Assembly (NCBI RefSeq): GCF_014874095.1
Contig: NZ_JADBEB010000001.1
Location: 8,184,001 to 8,248,000, forward strand
DNA: 64,000 nt
DNA from: Plantactinospora soyae
GTDB lineage: Bacteria > Actinomycetota > Actinomycetes > Mycobacteriales > Micromonosporaceae
Direction of reading: 5' to 3'
The position numbers and the translations under genes are program-made. Positions 1-9,044 of the stretch are shown piece by piece. The notes beneath the pieces were generated by a model. That model was not told the DNA's origin. It saw only the letters and a list, made by a program, of their open reading frames with translations, and did not search any database. Position 1 is the first letter of the stretch. Every line of letters starts with the position of its first letter.

Positions 1-94
1 GGTACGGCGTACCCGGGACGGCAGGCGCCCGGCGGACCCCGACAGCGGCACGACCGGCCCGGGCGGCGCGCCCCCGGTCCGTCGGGTCGCCGTT

Positions 95-2209
95 TCATCC
101 GGCGCCGCCGGGGTGGGGCCGCCGGTCGGTCCGGACAGCGCCGGCGCCGGTGGAGGTATCGGTGCCGGTGGAGGTGTCGGTGCCGGTGGAGGTGTCGGTG
201 TCGACGGGGATCCAGACCCGCATCGGCCCGGGGTCCCGATTGCCCCAGAGGAAGTACGGCACCGCGCTGAGCCTGATCCGCGCGCCGGAACCCGTCGGCG
301 GCGTGGTCCCGGCGCGGTAGAGCGCGGCCGGGCCGGGCGGCGCCACGATGCCGCCGACGGTCAGCGCCACGGCATCCGGCGGGCCGCCGGCGACCTCGGC
401 GGTTCCCAGCGGTGCCGCCGGGTCGAGGCGGACGTCCTCCAGCCGCGTACCCGGTGGCAGGTCCGCCTGCTCCAGGCAGTACACCAGCGGACCGCGGATC
501 AGGGCGAGACAGCCGCGTACGGCATCGACGTACGGATGCGCCGCCACCAGCCGTGGCGGCATGGCCAACTCCAGCGTCACGGTGCCGGAGGACCAGTCCC
601 GGGTCAGCCGCAGGTACCCGTCGTCGACCGTCACGTCGGCGCCGTCGGCCTCGACCCGGTAGTCCTGGCACCAGCCCGGAATGCGCAACGCCAACGTCCA
701 CGGCTCGGTGGACTCCGCCCGCACGCCGACCTCCACCCGACCGGCCCACGGGTACCCGGTCCGCACCGTCACCCGGACCGGCCGGCCGTGCACCGTCGCG
801 TGGACCGTGCCGGCGGCGTACAGGTGCAGCTGCACTCCGTGCCCGTCCCCGCTGGCGGTGTACGCCTGCAACGAGGCCATCAGCCGGGCCAGGTTCGGCG
901 GGCAGCAGGCGCAGGCGTACCAGGGCATCCGCCGATCCGGGGCGTCGGAGTCGGAGCCATCGTGCCCGGTACGCAGTTGCAGCGGATTGGAGTAGAAGAA
1001 GTGCGTACCGTCCAGGGCGGTGGACCCGGCGACGGCGTTGTAGAGCACCCGTTCCATCTCGTCGGCGTACCGGTGTGCGCCGTCGGCGAGCAGCATCCGC
1101 CAGTTCCACTGGAAGCTGGCGACCGCCGCACACGTCTCGGCGTACGCCCGGTCCGGCGGCAGCTCGTACGGGTCGCCGTACGCCTCGTCGCGGTGCCGCG
1201 AGCCGTGCGCGCCGGTGACGTACGTCTTGGTCAGGTAGGCGCTGTCCCAGAGCCGGCGCGCCGCCGCCAGTAGTGAATGGTCGCCGGTCTCCACCGCCAC
1301 GTCCACCACCCCGGCCAGCAGGTAGAGCTGGCGTACGGCATGCCCGGCGACCTCGTCGGCGTCCCGTACCGGCACGTGGTCCTGGAGGTACACCGGGCCG
1401 AACCGCTCGGCGTTCAGCAGCCCGCGCCCGCGCAGGTCGACGAAGCGCCGGGCCAGGTTGAGGTAGGGCCGGTGCCCGGTGCTGCGGTACAGCTCGACCA
1501 GCGCGGTCTCGACCTCGGGATGCCCGCACACCGCCTCGACACCGTCCGGCCCGAACCGGTCGAGCAGCAGGTCGGCGAGGCGCCGCGCGACCGTTTCCAG
1601 CGAGTTGCCCACGCCCACCCGGGCGGTCGCCACGGCGGCCTGGAAGAGGTGTCCGGCGCAGTACAGCTCGTGGCTCCAGTGCAGCTCCTGCCACCTCCGG
1701 TCCGGCCGCTCGGCCATCACGTACGAGTTGAGGTAGCCGTCCGCGTCCTGCACCTGGGCCAGCAGCGCGACGGTGGACTCCAGGAAGTCCCGCAGTTCGG
1801 TGCCGGGCTGCGGACGGGCGAGTTCCCAGGCCGCCGCCTCCAGCGTCTTGTAGACGTCGGAGTCGGAGAACCACATACCGGTGAAGGCGCCGCACCCGTC
1901 CCCGTTGCCGTTGCCGCCGTTGCCGTCGCGGTCGCCGTTGCCGTTGCCGCCGTTGCCGTCGCGGTCGCGCAGCCGGCGCAGGTTGTCCAGCGCGCCGGCC
2001 CGGTCCAGTTGCGCCACGCAGTGCGGCAGGGTGGCGGCGGCGTTCCGGGCCTGCCACTGGCCGAGCAGTCCGGCCGGATCGAGCCGTACGTCGTCGAGCC
2101 CGAGCGGGTGCAGCGTGGCGACGGCGTCCGGCGTCGGCTGGGCGGGTCCGGTCCGGGTCGCCACGCGGTGCGCGACGGTCGGGTCGGGGTGTACATCCGG
2201 ATGCAGCAT
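95..2209 (-). CDS. GH127 beta-L-arabinofuranosidase, cytoplasmic
   Basis: DUF1680/GH127 enzyme of 704 aa, expected to release L-arabinose from beta-L-arabinofuranosyl ends such as those on hydroxyproline. The zinc/catalytic signature is visible: E358-T-C360 and the C435-C436 pair before PPN, matching the Glu338/Cys340/Cys417/Cys418 arrangement known for Bifidobacterium HypBA1. There is no signal peptide, so it probably acts on imported oligosaccharides. Two low-complexity insertions stand out: a Gly/Asn/Asp stretch near residues 83-106 and a Thr/Ser/Asp hexapeptide repeat near the C-terminus, both from tandem DNA repeats. It diverges from a LacI regulator gene, and a LacI-type operator covers its predicted transcription start. 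The family call is firm; the exact substrate is inferred. Confidence 0.9.
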   Translation of the reverse strand: MLHPDVHPDPTVAHRVATRTGPAQPTPDAVATLHPLGLDDVRLDPAGLLGQWQARNAAATLPHCVAQLDRAGALDNLRRLRDRDGNGGNGNGDRDGNGGNGNGDGCGAFTGMWFSDSDVYKTLEAAAWELARPQPGTELRDFLESTVALLAQVQDADGYLNSYVMAERPDRRWQELHWSHELYCAGHLFQAAVATARVGVGNSLETVARRLADLLLDRFGPDGVEAVCGHPEVETALVELYRSTGHRPYLNLARRFVDLRGRGLLNAERFGPVYLQDHVPVRDADEVAGHAVRQLYLLAGVVDVAVETGDHSLLAAARRLWDSAYLTKTYVTGAHGSRHRDEAYGDPYELPPDRAYAETCAAVASFQWNWRMLLADGAHRYADEMERVLYNAVAGSTALDGTHFFYSNPLQLRTGHDGSDSDAPDRRMPWYACACCPPNLARLMASLQAYTASGDGHGVQLHLYAAGTVHATVHGRPVRVTVRTGYPWAGRVEVGVRAESTEPWTLALRIPGWCQDYRVEADGADVTVDDGYLRLTRDWSSGTVTLELAMPPRLVAAHPYVDAVRGCLALIRGPLVYCLEQADLPPGTRLEDVRLDPAAPLGTAEVAGGPPDAVALTVGGIVAPPGPAALYRAGTTPPTGSGARIRLSAVPYFLWGNRDPGPMRVWIPVDTDTSTGTDTSTGTDTSTGAGAVRTDRRPHPGGAG
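146..199. repeat. 18-bp tandem repeat, 3 copies, inside the GH127 gene
   Basis: Three consecutive 18-bp units (146-163, 164-181, 182-199), the first differing at one base. On the coding strand they encode a Thr/Ser/Gly/Asp hexapeptide repeat near the GH127 C-terminus. The length keeps the frame, so copy-number changes would be tolerated. Confidence 0.9.
1902..1967. repeat. 33-bp exact tandem duplication inside the GH127 gene
   Basis: Two identical 33-bp units (1902-1934, 1935-1967) encode two copies of an 11-residue Asp/Gly/Asn-rich segment in the N-terminal part of the GH127 protein. It looks like a recent slippage duplication in a surface loop. Confidence 0.9.
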
Positions 2210-2439
2210 CGGGCTTCGTCCTCCAGGCGCGCGGTGGTCGTCGGGTGCCCAGGTACGGGCGGGCGGTCACCGGATTGCAGCGCGCCGGAGTCGACCGAGC
2301 CGAGGCTTCCCGACTGCAGGTTGAGCAACGCGACCGGCAGGGTGAACCTGTCCCCGTCGGTCAGGAAGATCAACGGTGCGTCGATCTCGCTCCAGGCTGC
2401 CAGGAACGAAAAGAACGCGACGCCATCGAGAAAATTAAA

Positions 2440-2485
2440 GAAATCGTTTGCTTCAAGGCTAGGCGTTTATGTCGACGGCGGTCAA
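2440..2485 (-). promoter_or_regulatory. Leftward promoter with LacI-type operator for the GH127 gene
   Basis: Read on the minus strand: -35 TTGACC (2485-2480), an 18-bp spacer, -10 TAGCCT (2461-2456), then operator GCAAACGATTTC (2451-2440) over the expected start site. The operator fits the LacI-family core AANCGNTT. The same -10 context (11 shared bases, 2457-2467) and geometry recur before the gene that starts at 6653. It lies between the GH127 gene and the divergent LacI gene, so autoregulation is plausible. Confidence 0.75.
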
Positions 2486-2586
2486 TAGATGTTTCTGATG
2501 CCTGGTCCGGGGAGTCTCCTGGATCCCGGAGGGCGGGCGAGGTCGCGCTATGCTCGCTGCGCAAGCAAGGAAACCGGGAGGAAAAC

Positions 2587-3657
2587 GTGTCGCACCGCGA
2601 TCCGCCCACCATCAGTGACGTGGCAGCGCTGGCGGCGGTGTCGGTGGGCACGGCATCGAAGGCGTTGAACGGTCGCGGTTCCATGCGCCCGGAGACCCGA
2701 CAACGGGTACGGGAGGCCGCCGAGCGACTGGGATTCCGGGCCAGCGCCGCCGCCCGCAGCCTCCAGGCCGGACGGACGTACACGGTCGGCATGATCACCA
2801 CCGACTCGATCGGCCGGTTCAGCATCCCGGTCATGCTCGGCGCCGAGGACTCACTCGGCGCCGGCCGGATGTCGGTCTTCCTCTGCGACGGCCGCGACGA
2901 TCCGATCCGGGAGCAGTACTACCTCGACACGCTGTTGAGCCGCCGGGTGGACGGCATCATCGTGACCGGCCGTCGGGCCCAGCCGCGTCCACCGGTCCGG
3001 GCCAACCTGCCGGTACCGGTCGTCTACGCCTTCATCAGCTCGACCGACCCGGACGACTGCTCGGTACTGGTCGACGAGGCCGACGGCGCCACCAAGGCGG
3101 TCGAACACCTGCTCGCGATCGGTCGACGCCGGATCGCCCACGTCAGCGGGCCCGAGCACCACCAGTCCGCGGCGACCCGTTGCACGACGGCGGCCGGCCG
3201 GCTGGCCGGGGCGGGACTGGAGTTCGCCGCACCGCCGATGTTCGGCGAGTGGAGCGAGGCCTGGGGCCGGCACGCCGCCGGCACCCTGCTCGCCAACGGA
3301 CACGACTTCGACGCGGTCTTCTGCGGCAGCGACCAGATCGCCCGTGGTGTCGCGGACGGCCTGCGCGCGGCCGGCCGTCGGGTCCCCGACGACGTGGCCC
3401 TGGTCGGCTTCGACAACTGGGACGTCATGGCGATGGCCTGCCAGCCGCCGCTGACCAGCGTCGACATGGACCTGGAGGGGGTCGGCCGGGCCGCCGCCGA
3501 CATGCTGCTGGCCGCGATCAACGGCCAGCCGGCACCCGGCCGGCACTACCGACCGTGCCGGCTGGTGGCCCGCGAGTCCACGGCGGTCACGGTCCGACCC
3601 GCCCCGGGGACCGCCCCGGCGCCGCCGGACCGGCTTGCCGCGCAGCCGCGTACCTGA
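2587..3657 (+). CDS. LacI-family transcriptional regulator
   Basis: 356-aa repressor with an N-terminal LacI helix-turn-helix (about residues 9-60, ISDVAALAAVSVGTASKALN) and a periplasmic-binding-protein-like effector domain. The GTG at 2587 is chosen because GGAGG lies 6-10 bases upstream and the protein then starts directly before the HTH; an in-frame extension back to 2245 is non-coding in character. It is divergent from the GH127 gene. Its likely targets are the three GCAANCGNTTTC sites at 2440, 6897 and 56498, which makes it the probable local regulator of this sugar regulon. The effector is unknown; an arabino-oligosaccharide is my guess. Confidence 0.9.
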   Translation: MSHRDPPTISDVAALAAVSVGTASKALNGRGSMRPETRQRVREAAERLGFRASAAARSLQAGRTYTVGMITTDSIGRFSIPVMLGAEDSLGAGRMSVFLCDGRDDPIREQYYLDTLLSRRVDGIIVTGRRAQPRPPVRANLPVPVVYAFISSTDPDDCSVLVDEADGATKAVEHLLAIGRRRIAHVSGPEHHQSAATRCTTAAGRLAGAGLEFAAPPMFGEWSEAWGRHAAGTLLANGHDFDAVFCGSDQIARGVADGLRAAGRRVPDDVALVGFDNWDVMAMACQPPLTSVDMDLEGVGRAAADMLLAAINGQPAPGRHYRPCRLVARESTAVTVRPAPGTAPAPPDRLAAQPRT

Positions 3658-3673
3658 CCCGACCGGAGTGGGC

Positions 3674-3713
3674 GTGGTGCCGTGGCGGAGGTGCTGCTCC
3701 GCCACGACACCAC
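3674..3713. terminator. Bidirectional hairpin terminator
   Basis: A perfect 10-bp stem (3681-3690 with 3697-3706) and a 6-base loop, extended by outer GTGGTG/CACCAC pairing. It sits between the convergent ends of the LacI gene and the GH39-like gene. It has no U-tract, as is common in high-GC actinobacteria. Confidence 0.75.
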
Positions 3714-3725
3714 GGGGTACGACGA

Positions 3726-6653
3726 CTAGCGCGGCAGCGTCACGTCGACGTAGTCCAGGTCCACCGTTCCGGGTTGGGGCCCGCCGGGGTGGTCGGGATG
3801 GCCCTTGGCGAGGGTGATGGTCGAGGTTCCGGCGGGCAGTTCGACGATGGCCGTGGTCTGCCGGATCATCTCCCGGAACTGCGTCGGCGCGTAGGAGACG
3901 ACCTGCCACGGGCCCTCGTTCACCCGTAGGAGATGACCCGACCTGGTCTGCGCCCGCCGTTCGGCCTCGGTGCCGGCGGTGGAGTACCCGATCTTCAGCC
4001 GGTACCGACCGGCGGCCGGCACCGTGACCGGCAGCCGCAGGTTGCTGTCGGGCTGACTCAGGTCGCGGACGTACGCGTCGTTCGAGACGTACGGGGCGAA
4101 GAAGTTGTTCTCGTCCATGTCGATGCTGACCAGACTCGCGCCGGACCACTCCCCCCGCTCCGCCTCGACCCGGACCCGGAAGGGGGACACGTCGAGATGG
4201 TCCACCCCGACGGCGTGGGACCCGACCCGGAGGGTGACCCGGTTCGGCCCCTTCCTCAGCACCGCCTGGATCCGGCTGGTCGAGAAGGGGGTCGCCGCCG
4301 TGGTCGGCGCGTACTCGACGGCACGGGTTCCGGCGCCGGTCAGCACGCTGCCCCGGACCGGCGAGCCCGACGGGTTGGTGTAGCGGACGTCCAGGTCGTA
4401 CGCGCCGGCCGCCGGTGCGGTGACGACGAAGGAGAGGTCCCGGTGGCCGGTCCGCCCCGGTCGCACGTACCGGTTGTCGGACGCCAGTGGGCTGTCCCCG
4501 GTCGACCAGGACCGGTGGTCGGCCGCCTCGGCCTCGTAGCGCCGCTCCGGGCCGGTGAGGTCGGGTGCCTCCCGATCCGGCCGGATCACCGCCAGGTAGG
4601 CGTCCGAGTCCTGAAGTCCGGAGAGCGGAATGGAGATCTTCCCGTCGCGTACCGGATAGCTTCCGGCAAAGAGCGCGACCGGGCCCTCGGAGACGCCGTC
4701 GGTCCCGGTCCACTCGGTGGTGAACACCTGCACGTTCGCCTTCTTGCCGAAGCCGCGCAGCGCGGACAGGCCACGGACGGCAAGCTGGAGGTCGCCGTCA
4801 CCGCCCCCGAAGGCGACCCGAACCGTCCTGGTACGCGGATCCGCACTGGCGAAGCCGTCCGGCGCGGGCAGCCGCTCGACGCCCTCGATCCGGGTGACCA
4901 CCGTGCCGCTGCGCTGGTTGCCCGACGAGTCGGTCGCGGTGGCACCGCCGGTCTCGTCGAGGCGGTACCAGGCGACGTCGCCTCCGCCCACCGCACCGCC
5001 AGGCGAGGTCATCAGCGACCGGACCTCGGCCGGCGCGAGGCCCCGACGGAAGATCTGGAAGTCGTCGACCGTCCCGTCGAGCAGCGGATCGGGGTACTGG
5101 GAACGGCCGATCCAGTTGTTCGTGGTGTCGCCGCCGGCCAGGTCGGACGGGCTCAGCGTGAGGTTGGGGTTGCTGCCGACCGGTTCGCCGTTGACGTACA
5201 GCGTGCCGGTGTTCCCGGCCTTCGTCAGCGCCACGTGGGTCCAGCCGGTGGGCAGCGGCGCGGTGCCGTTGATCTGCTGCTCGGCGGCACCACCGTTGTT
5301 GGTGATCGAGAACCGTACGGCGTTGTTCGTGGCGGCGTCACCCGAGCGCGGCGTCAGGAACATGTTCACCTGGGTGCTCGCGCCGAAGTCGAAGATCCTC
5401 GACCAGTCCGGCGTCGAGGCCAGGTTCACCCAGGTCGAGACGGTGAAGTCGGTCAGGCCACGGAGGACGCCGGGCGGAACCTCCAGGTACCGGTTCGGAT
5501 CGGTGCCGTTCAGCTTGATCGCGTTGCCGAAACCGTCCCGGCTCGGCACCCGGGTCGCCAGCGCCGGTGTCGGGTCGCCCACCTCGATCACCCGGCCCGC
5601 CCGGGACGGCGGCGTGGTCTCGACCATGTTCCCGGTCATCTCGCCGTACCACTTGAACAGCCAGTAGTTGCCGGTGGGTTCGGCCTGACGCGCCGGGCCG
5701 GAGCCACCGCCGACCGGCACCAGCAGGTCGGCGAGGCGCCCCGGCTTGTGCCAGAAGGCGAGGTTGGCGGTGTCCACCTCGGCCCGTTCCAGCCGGGCCA
5801 CGAACCGGGTCAGCCAGCCCGGGACACCGGCGTCGCGCGGTGCGCCGTACTCGTTGATGCTGATCGGCAGCGGGCCGATCCCGAACTCCTTCTCCAACTC
5901 GCGGTAGCTCTCCACCCGGCCCTCGACGTCGACGCCGCGCGCCGTGCCGAGTTCGTGCCAGGAAATGATGTCGGGCACCGTGTCGGACGCGACGGCGGCG
6001 GTCAGGAAGGCCCGCATCCCGCTCTCGTAGTCACGGTCGTGGCTGGGGCCGATGATCGGGGTGTCGGGGTCGAGCGTGCGGATCAGCCGGTAGGTCCGGG
6101 CCCACATCTCGTCGAAGTCGCCCCAGCTCGAATTCCAGGTCCACTGTGGCTCGTTCCAGATCTCGTACCCGTAGATGTTGTCCGCCCCCGACGCCAGGGT
6201 GGCCCGGACCATCTTCTCGACCTGCTCGTACCAGTAGTCGTCGCCCTGCCACTGGTAGGGGAAGCTGGGGAAGATGTCGGGCAGCCGGACGGTGACCGTC
6301 GCGCCGTGGCGCCTGGCCACCGGCCACACCTTCAGGGTGTCACCGACCGGCGCGGGCTCCCCGTTGGGCTGGTGGGTCGCGCCCGGCGGCGGTTGGGTGA
6401 ACATCTTCGGCCGGACGGCGGCGATCCATGGGTCGGCCGGCCAGCCCTCGTCGCCCAGCCCGTACAGGGAGCCCGATGCCGCGTGGTCGACCTTCTTGAA
6501 CGGCTTGGCGACGTCGACGTCGAGCACCATCGGAGCCCGGCCGGGCAGGCCGGCGGCCTGGCTCGGCTCGGCCTCGCCCGCTACGGCGGTCCCGGCGGTG
6601 ACCAGTAGGGCCGCCGCGACGGCGGCGCGCAGAGTTCGGTGTCGCACATGCAC
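3726..6653 (-). CDS. Secreted GH39-like clan A glycosidase with LamG and CBM6/35-like modules
   Basis: 975-aa exported glycosidase. Order: Sec signal peptide (1-34), TIM-barrel catalytic domain (about 45-345) with acid/base E168 in WNEP and candidate nucleophile E268 in INEYG, a LamG/concanavalin-type jelly roll (about 375-555), then two CBM6/CBM35-like beta-sandwich modules (about 725-840 and 845-975). The WNEP/NEY pair is typical of clan GH-A retaining enzymes. GH39 is the best visual match, but GH5 or another clan member is possible. The LamG segment closely resembles the one nested in the gene at 25849. The promoter carries the same operator as the GH127 gene at 95. The substrate is probably a plant wall polysaccharide or glycoprotein glycan. 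Confidence 0.8.
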   Translation of the reverse strand: MHVRHRTLRAAVAAALLVTAGTAVAGEAEPSQAAGLPGRAPMVLDVDVAKPFKKVDHAASGSLYGLGDEGWPADPWIAAVRPKMFTQPPPGATHQPNGEPAPVGDTLKVWPVARRHGATVTVRLPDIFPSFPYQWQGDDYWYEQVEKMVRATLASGADNIYGYEIWNEPQWTWNSSWGDFDEMWARTYRLIRTLDPDTPIIGPSHDRDYESGMRAFLTAAVASDTVPDIISWHELGTARGVDVEGRVESYRELEKEFGIGPLPISINEYGAPRDAGVPGWLTRFVARLERAEVDTANLAFWHKPGRLADLLVPVGGGSGPARQAEPTGNYWLFKWYGEMTGNMVETTPPSRAGRVIEVGDPTPALATRVPSRDGFGNAIKLNGTDPNRYLEVPPGVLRGLTDFTVSTWVNLASTPDWSRIFDFGASTQVNMFLTPRSGDAATNNAVRFSITNNGGAAEQQINGTAPLPTGWTHVALTKAGNTGTLYVNGEPVGSNPNLTLSPSDLAGGDTTNNWIGRSQYPDPLLDGTVDDFQIFRRGLAPAEVRSLMTSPGGAVGGGDVAWYRLDETGGATATDSSGNQRSGTVVTRIEGVERLPAPDGFASADPRTRTVRVAFGGGDGDLQLAVRGLSALRGFGKKANVQVFTTEWTGTDGVSEGPVALFAGSYPVRDGKISIPLSGLQDSDAYLAVIRPDREAPDLTGPERRYEAEAADHRSWSTGDSPLASDNRYVRPGRTGHRDLSFVVTAPAAGAYDLDVRYTNPSGSPVRGSVLTGAGTRAVEYAPTTAATPFSTSRIQAVLRKGPNRVTLRVGSHAVGVDHLDVSPFRVRVEAERGEWSGASLVSIDMDENNFFAPYVSNDAYVRDLSQPDSNLRLPVTVPAAGRYRLKIGYSTAGTEAERRAQTRSGHLLRVNEGPWQVVSYAPTQFREMIRQTTAIVELPAGTSTITLAKGHPDHPGGPQPGTVDLDYVDVTLPR

Positions 6654-6896
6654 CTCACTTCACTTCGGAGGAGATCCGGAGCCGGTTGGATCCACCGGAC
6701 CGGGCGCCGGGGCGACACGGCCATGGGCGGGGATCGAGGCAGGGGGCGGGCCGTGACCCTGGGTACCAGCGCGGATATCGAAAGTGCCCGTCGATGGGTG
6801 CGGCCCGGGTGCCCCTGCCGCCGAGACGTCCGGGTCCCGAGCCCGACGACATCCGGGGGGTGGAAGGACGGACAACCGACAGTGGAGGAAAATCAG

Positions 6897-6943
6897 GCAA
6901 TCGGTTTCCCAGGAGGCTAGGCGTTACGGACATCGACTGTCAA
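6897..6943 (-). promoter_or_regulatory. Promoter with LacI-type operator for the GH39-like gene
   Basis: On the minus strand: -35 TTGACA (6943-6938), an 18-bp spacer, -10 TAGCCT (6919-6914), then operator GCAATCGGTTTC (6908-6897). The layout is nearly the same as at 2440-2485, with only a 1-bp change in the gap between -10 and operator. The 5' leader is about 245 bases long. I see no gene in the rest of 6654-7135. Confidence 0.75.
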
Positions 6944-7135
6944 CGAGAGTTTCGCGCGTGTTACCCGGACCGATCCCGGGCCGCACACCAGCCGGTGGTC
7001 CAGCACCGGAGGACCGACCGGGAAAGACGGGAAAGTCTGCGCCGCCGCGCCGACCCGACCCCCAGACGGGCGGTTCGCACACCTGTCCGGTAATTTCTGG
7101 CTCTGGCCGTACCGCCCGGACAGGAGAGCTCAGGC

Positions 7136-7654
7136 ATGGGTAAGAGGACCGTTCACGTCTCCGATTTCACTGGCAAGGTCCTCGAGACCGCCGACCAGGT
7201 GGTCCGGATCGTCGTGCTGGAGCACCCCGACCTGGTCGCCGGGCCGGTGCAACTGGAGGCCGAGCCGGCCGAGATCGAGAGCATCGACGACGCGGCCCTG
7301 GACGTCGCCGTCGTCGAGATCTACGACGGGCGGGACGACGACCAGCCGCGCCGGGTGACGCTCACCGCCAGCGAGTTCGACTCGCTGGCCACCGACGTAC
7401 CGATGGCACAGCTGCTGCGGACCGCCGAGCGGATTCGCCCGCCGAAGGCGAGCCGGAAGACCGACCGTCCCGACTACAGCACCCTGGAGCACGCCGGCAA
7501 GCCGCACCGGGGCCGGGTCACGGAGGAGGAGGCGGGGCTGGTCCGCGACCACCTCGACGAGATCAACAAGAGGCTCGCCGACGAGGGGGTCCGGCAGATC
7601 GACCCGACCGACCCGGAGCAGGCCACCCGGTACGGTTTCCCGACACCGGCCTGA
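7136..7654 (+). CDS. Conserved actinobacterial-type protein of unknown function
   Basis: 172 aa, acidic N-terminal half and Lys/Arg-rich middle (about 100-125), no signal peptide or membrane segment. The ATG has an AGGAGAG ribosome site about 8 bases upstream. The N-terminal 50 residues (beta-strand-rich, with FTGKV and VVRIVVLEH) faintly recall the Lsr2 dimerisation domain, and the C-terminal part is helical, but I do not recognise the family. It is monocistronic: a glycosidase gene diverges from it and the tct operon follows after a 355-bp gap. Confidence 0.75.
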   Translation: MGKRTVHVSDFTGKVLETADQVVRIVVLEHPDLVAGPVQLEAEPAEIESIDDAALDVAVVEIYDGRDDDQPRRVTLTASEFDSLATDVPMAQLLRTAERIRPPKASRKTDRPDYSTLEHAGKPHRGRVTEEEAGLVRDHLDEINKRLADEGVRQIDPTDPEQATRYGFPTPA

Positions 7655-8009
7655 CCGGTACCCCTCTCCCCGCAGTGATGACCACGCCCGCCGTACGCAT
7701 CCGGGTATCGAGGCGGACTGATGGCGCAGGAGACCCACAGGATCGGCCGACGGGCAACCGGAACGACCTGCCGGCGTTCCTCGCCGGATTCAGCCACTTC
7801 GCCTTCCAGGTCCGTGGCGACCGGGTGTCCCGGATGACCATCCGGGCCTGACATCGCCGTCGGCGCCATCGGGCAGGGTCCACGACCACAAAGACCACAA
7901 CGAACTCCACGACCGTAACGGTGACGGGTGTCACCTCGGCCGGAAGCATCTACGCAACGCAGCGGCAACGCGGCGGCAACAGATGCGCATTCCTGCCGAG
8001 GAGACACCG
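7655..8009 (+). promoter_or_regulatory. Regulatory region upstream of tctCBA
   Basis: 355 bp without a convincing gene. It holds a perfect dyad GGTGAC-gggt-GTCACC (7920-7935) and three GCAAC repeats spaced exactly 11 bp (7954, 7965, 7976) ending 30 bp before the tctC start. Either could bind the adjacent response regulator. Confidence 0.45.
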
Positions 8010-9044
8010 ATGACAGACCTTCGAAGCACGGTACGCCGGCGGAGGATCGCGACGCTCGCCTGCGTACCCCTGCTCGCTCTCGGGGCCACCGCCTGCGCCA
8101 AGGACGGCGACGGGGGCGGCGACGCCACGGCGGCGAAGTACCCCACCAAGACGATCCAGTTGATGGCGCCCGCCGCACCCGGCGGCGGTTGGGACAGCAC
8201 CGCCCGGGCGCTACAGAAGACGCTGACCGAAGGCAAGCTGGTCACCGAGTCGGTCGAGGTGACCAATGTGACCGGTGCGGGCGGCACCCTCGGGCTCTCC
8301 CAGTTGGTGACGAAGAACCGGGGCGACGCGCACCAGCTCATGGTGACCGGGCTGGTGATGATCGGCGGCGTGGTGACCAACAAGTCACCGGTCAACCTCG
8401 GCCAGGTCACGCCGATCGCCACGCTCACCGCCGAGCAGGAGGTGATCGTCGTACCGGCGGACTCGAAGTACACCACGCTCCAGCAACTGATGGCCGACGC
8501 CAAGACCAGCCCGGCATCGATCAACTGGGGCGGTGGCTCGGCCGGTGGCACCGACCAGATCCTCGTCGGGCTGCTCGCGAAGGCCGCCGGTGCGGATCCG
8601 AAGGCGATGAAGTACGTCGCCTACTCCGGCGGCGGCGAGTCCAAGGCCGCCCTGCTCTCCGGCGACCTGACCGCGGCGGTCTCCGGCGCCAGCGAGTACC
8701 GCGACCTGGTCGCGGGTGGCCAGGTCCGAGCCCTGGCGGTCTCCGGCGCCACCGGCATCGACGTCGGCGCCGGCAAGCCCACCCCGACGATCAAGGAATC
8801 CGGGTACGAGGTGGAGCTGATGAACTGGCGCGGCATCGTCGCCGCCCCGGGGATCTCCGACGGCGAGCGTGCGGCGATCATCGCGCTGATCGACCGGCTG
8901 CACGCCTCCGAGCAGTGGAAGCAGACGTTGACCGCACAGCGGTGGGACGACTTCTACCGCAGCGGTGCCGAGGCGAAGACCTACTTCGACGAGGAGACCA
9001 AGCGGATCACCGACGTGCTGACCGAGATCGGTCTGGCCGGTTGA
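8010..9044 (+). CDS. tctC: Tripartite tricarboxylate transporter substrate-binding lipoprotein
   Basis: 344-aa TctC/BugE-type solute-binding protein. N-terminal lipoprotein signal with the lipid-attachment Cys at residue 29 (GATAC), then the family fold beginning KTIQLMAPAAPGGGWDSTAR. The second ATG (8010) is preferred over 7983 because GAGGAG lies about 8 bases upstream of it. It overlaps tctB by one base (TGATG), so TctC, TctB and TctA are translationally coupled. It binds small carboxylates, probably a di- or tricarboxylate; the ligand is not readable from sequence. Anchored outside the membrane. Confidence 0.92.
   Translation: MTDLRSTVRRRRIATLACVPLLALGATACAKDGDGGGDATAAKYPTKTIQLMAPAAPGGGWDSTARALQKTLTEGKLVTESVEVTNVTGAGGTLGLSQLVTKNRGDAHQLMVTGLVMIGGVVTNKSPVNLGQVTPIATLTAEQEVIVVPADSKYTTLQQLMADAKTSPASINWGGGSAGGTDQILVGLLAKAAGADPKAMKYVAYSGGGESKAALLSGDLTAAVSGASEYRDLVAGGQVRALAVSGATGIDVGAGKPTPTIKESGYEVELMNWRGIVAAPGISDGERAAIIALIDRLHASEQWKQTLTAQRWDDFYRSGAEAKTYFDEETKRITDVLTEIGLAG

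Noticed and set aside
1-94. Possible gene end or site before the GH127 stop
   Set aside because: Only 94 bases of high-GC sequence with no start, stop pattern or convincing hairpin that I could support.
2245-2586. N-terminal extension of the LacI regulator
   Set aside because: It would cross the GH127 promoter, has no domain similarity and lacks a ribosome site. GTG 2587 fits better.
3933-6608. Long plus-strand frame of 891 codons opposite the GH39-like gene
   Set aside because: Repetitive valine/arginine/glycine-rich shadow translation of a high-GC gene, with no domains. The minus-strand gene has clear catalytic motifs.
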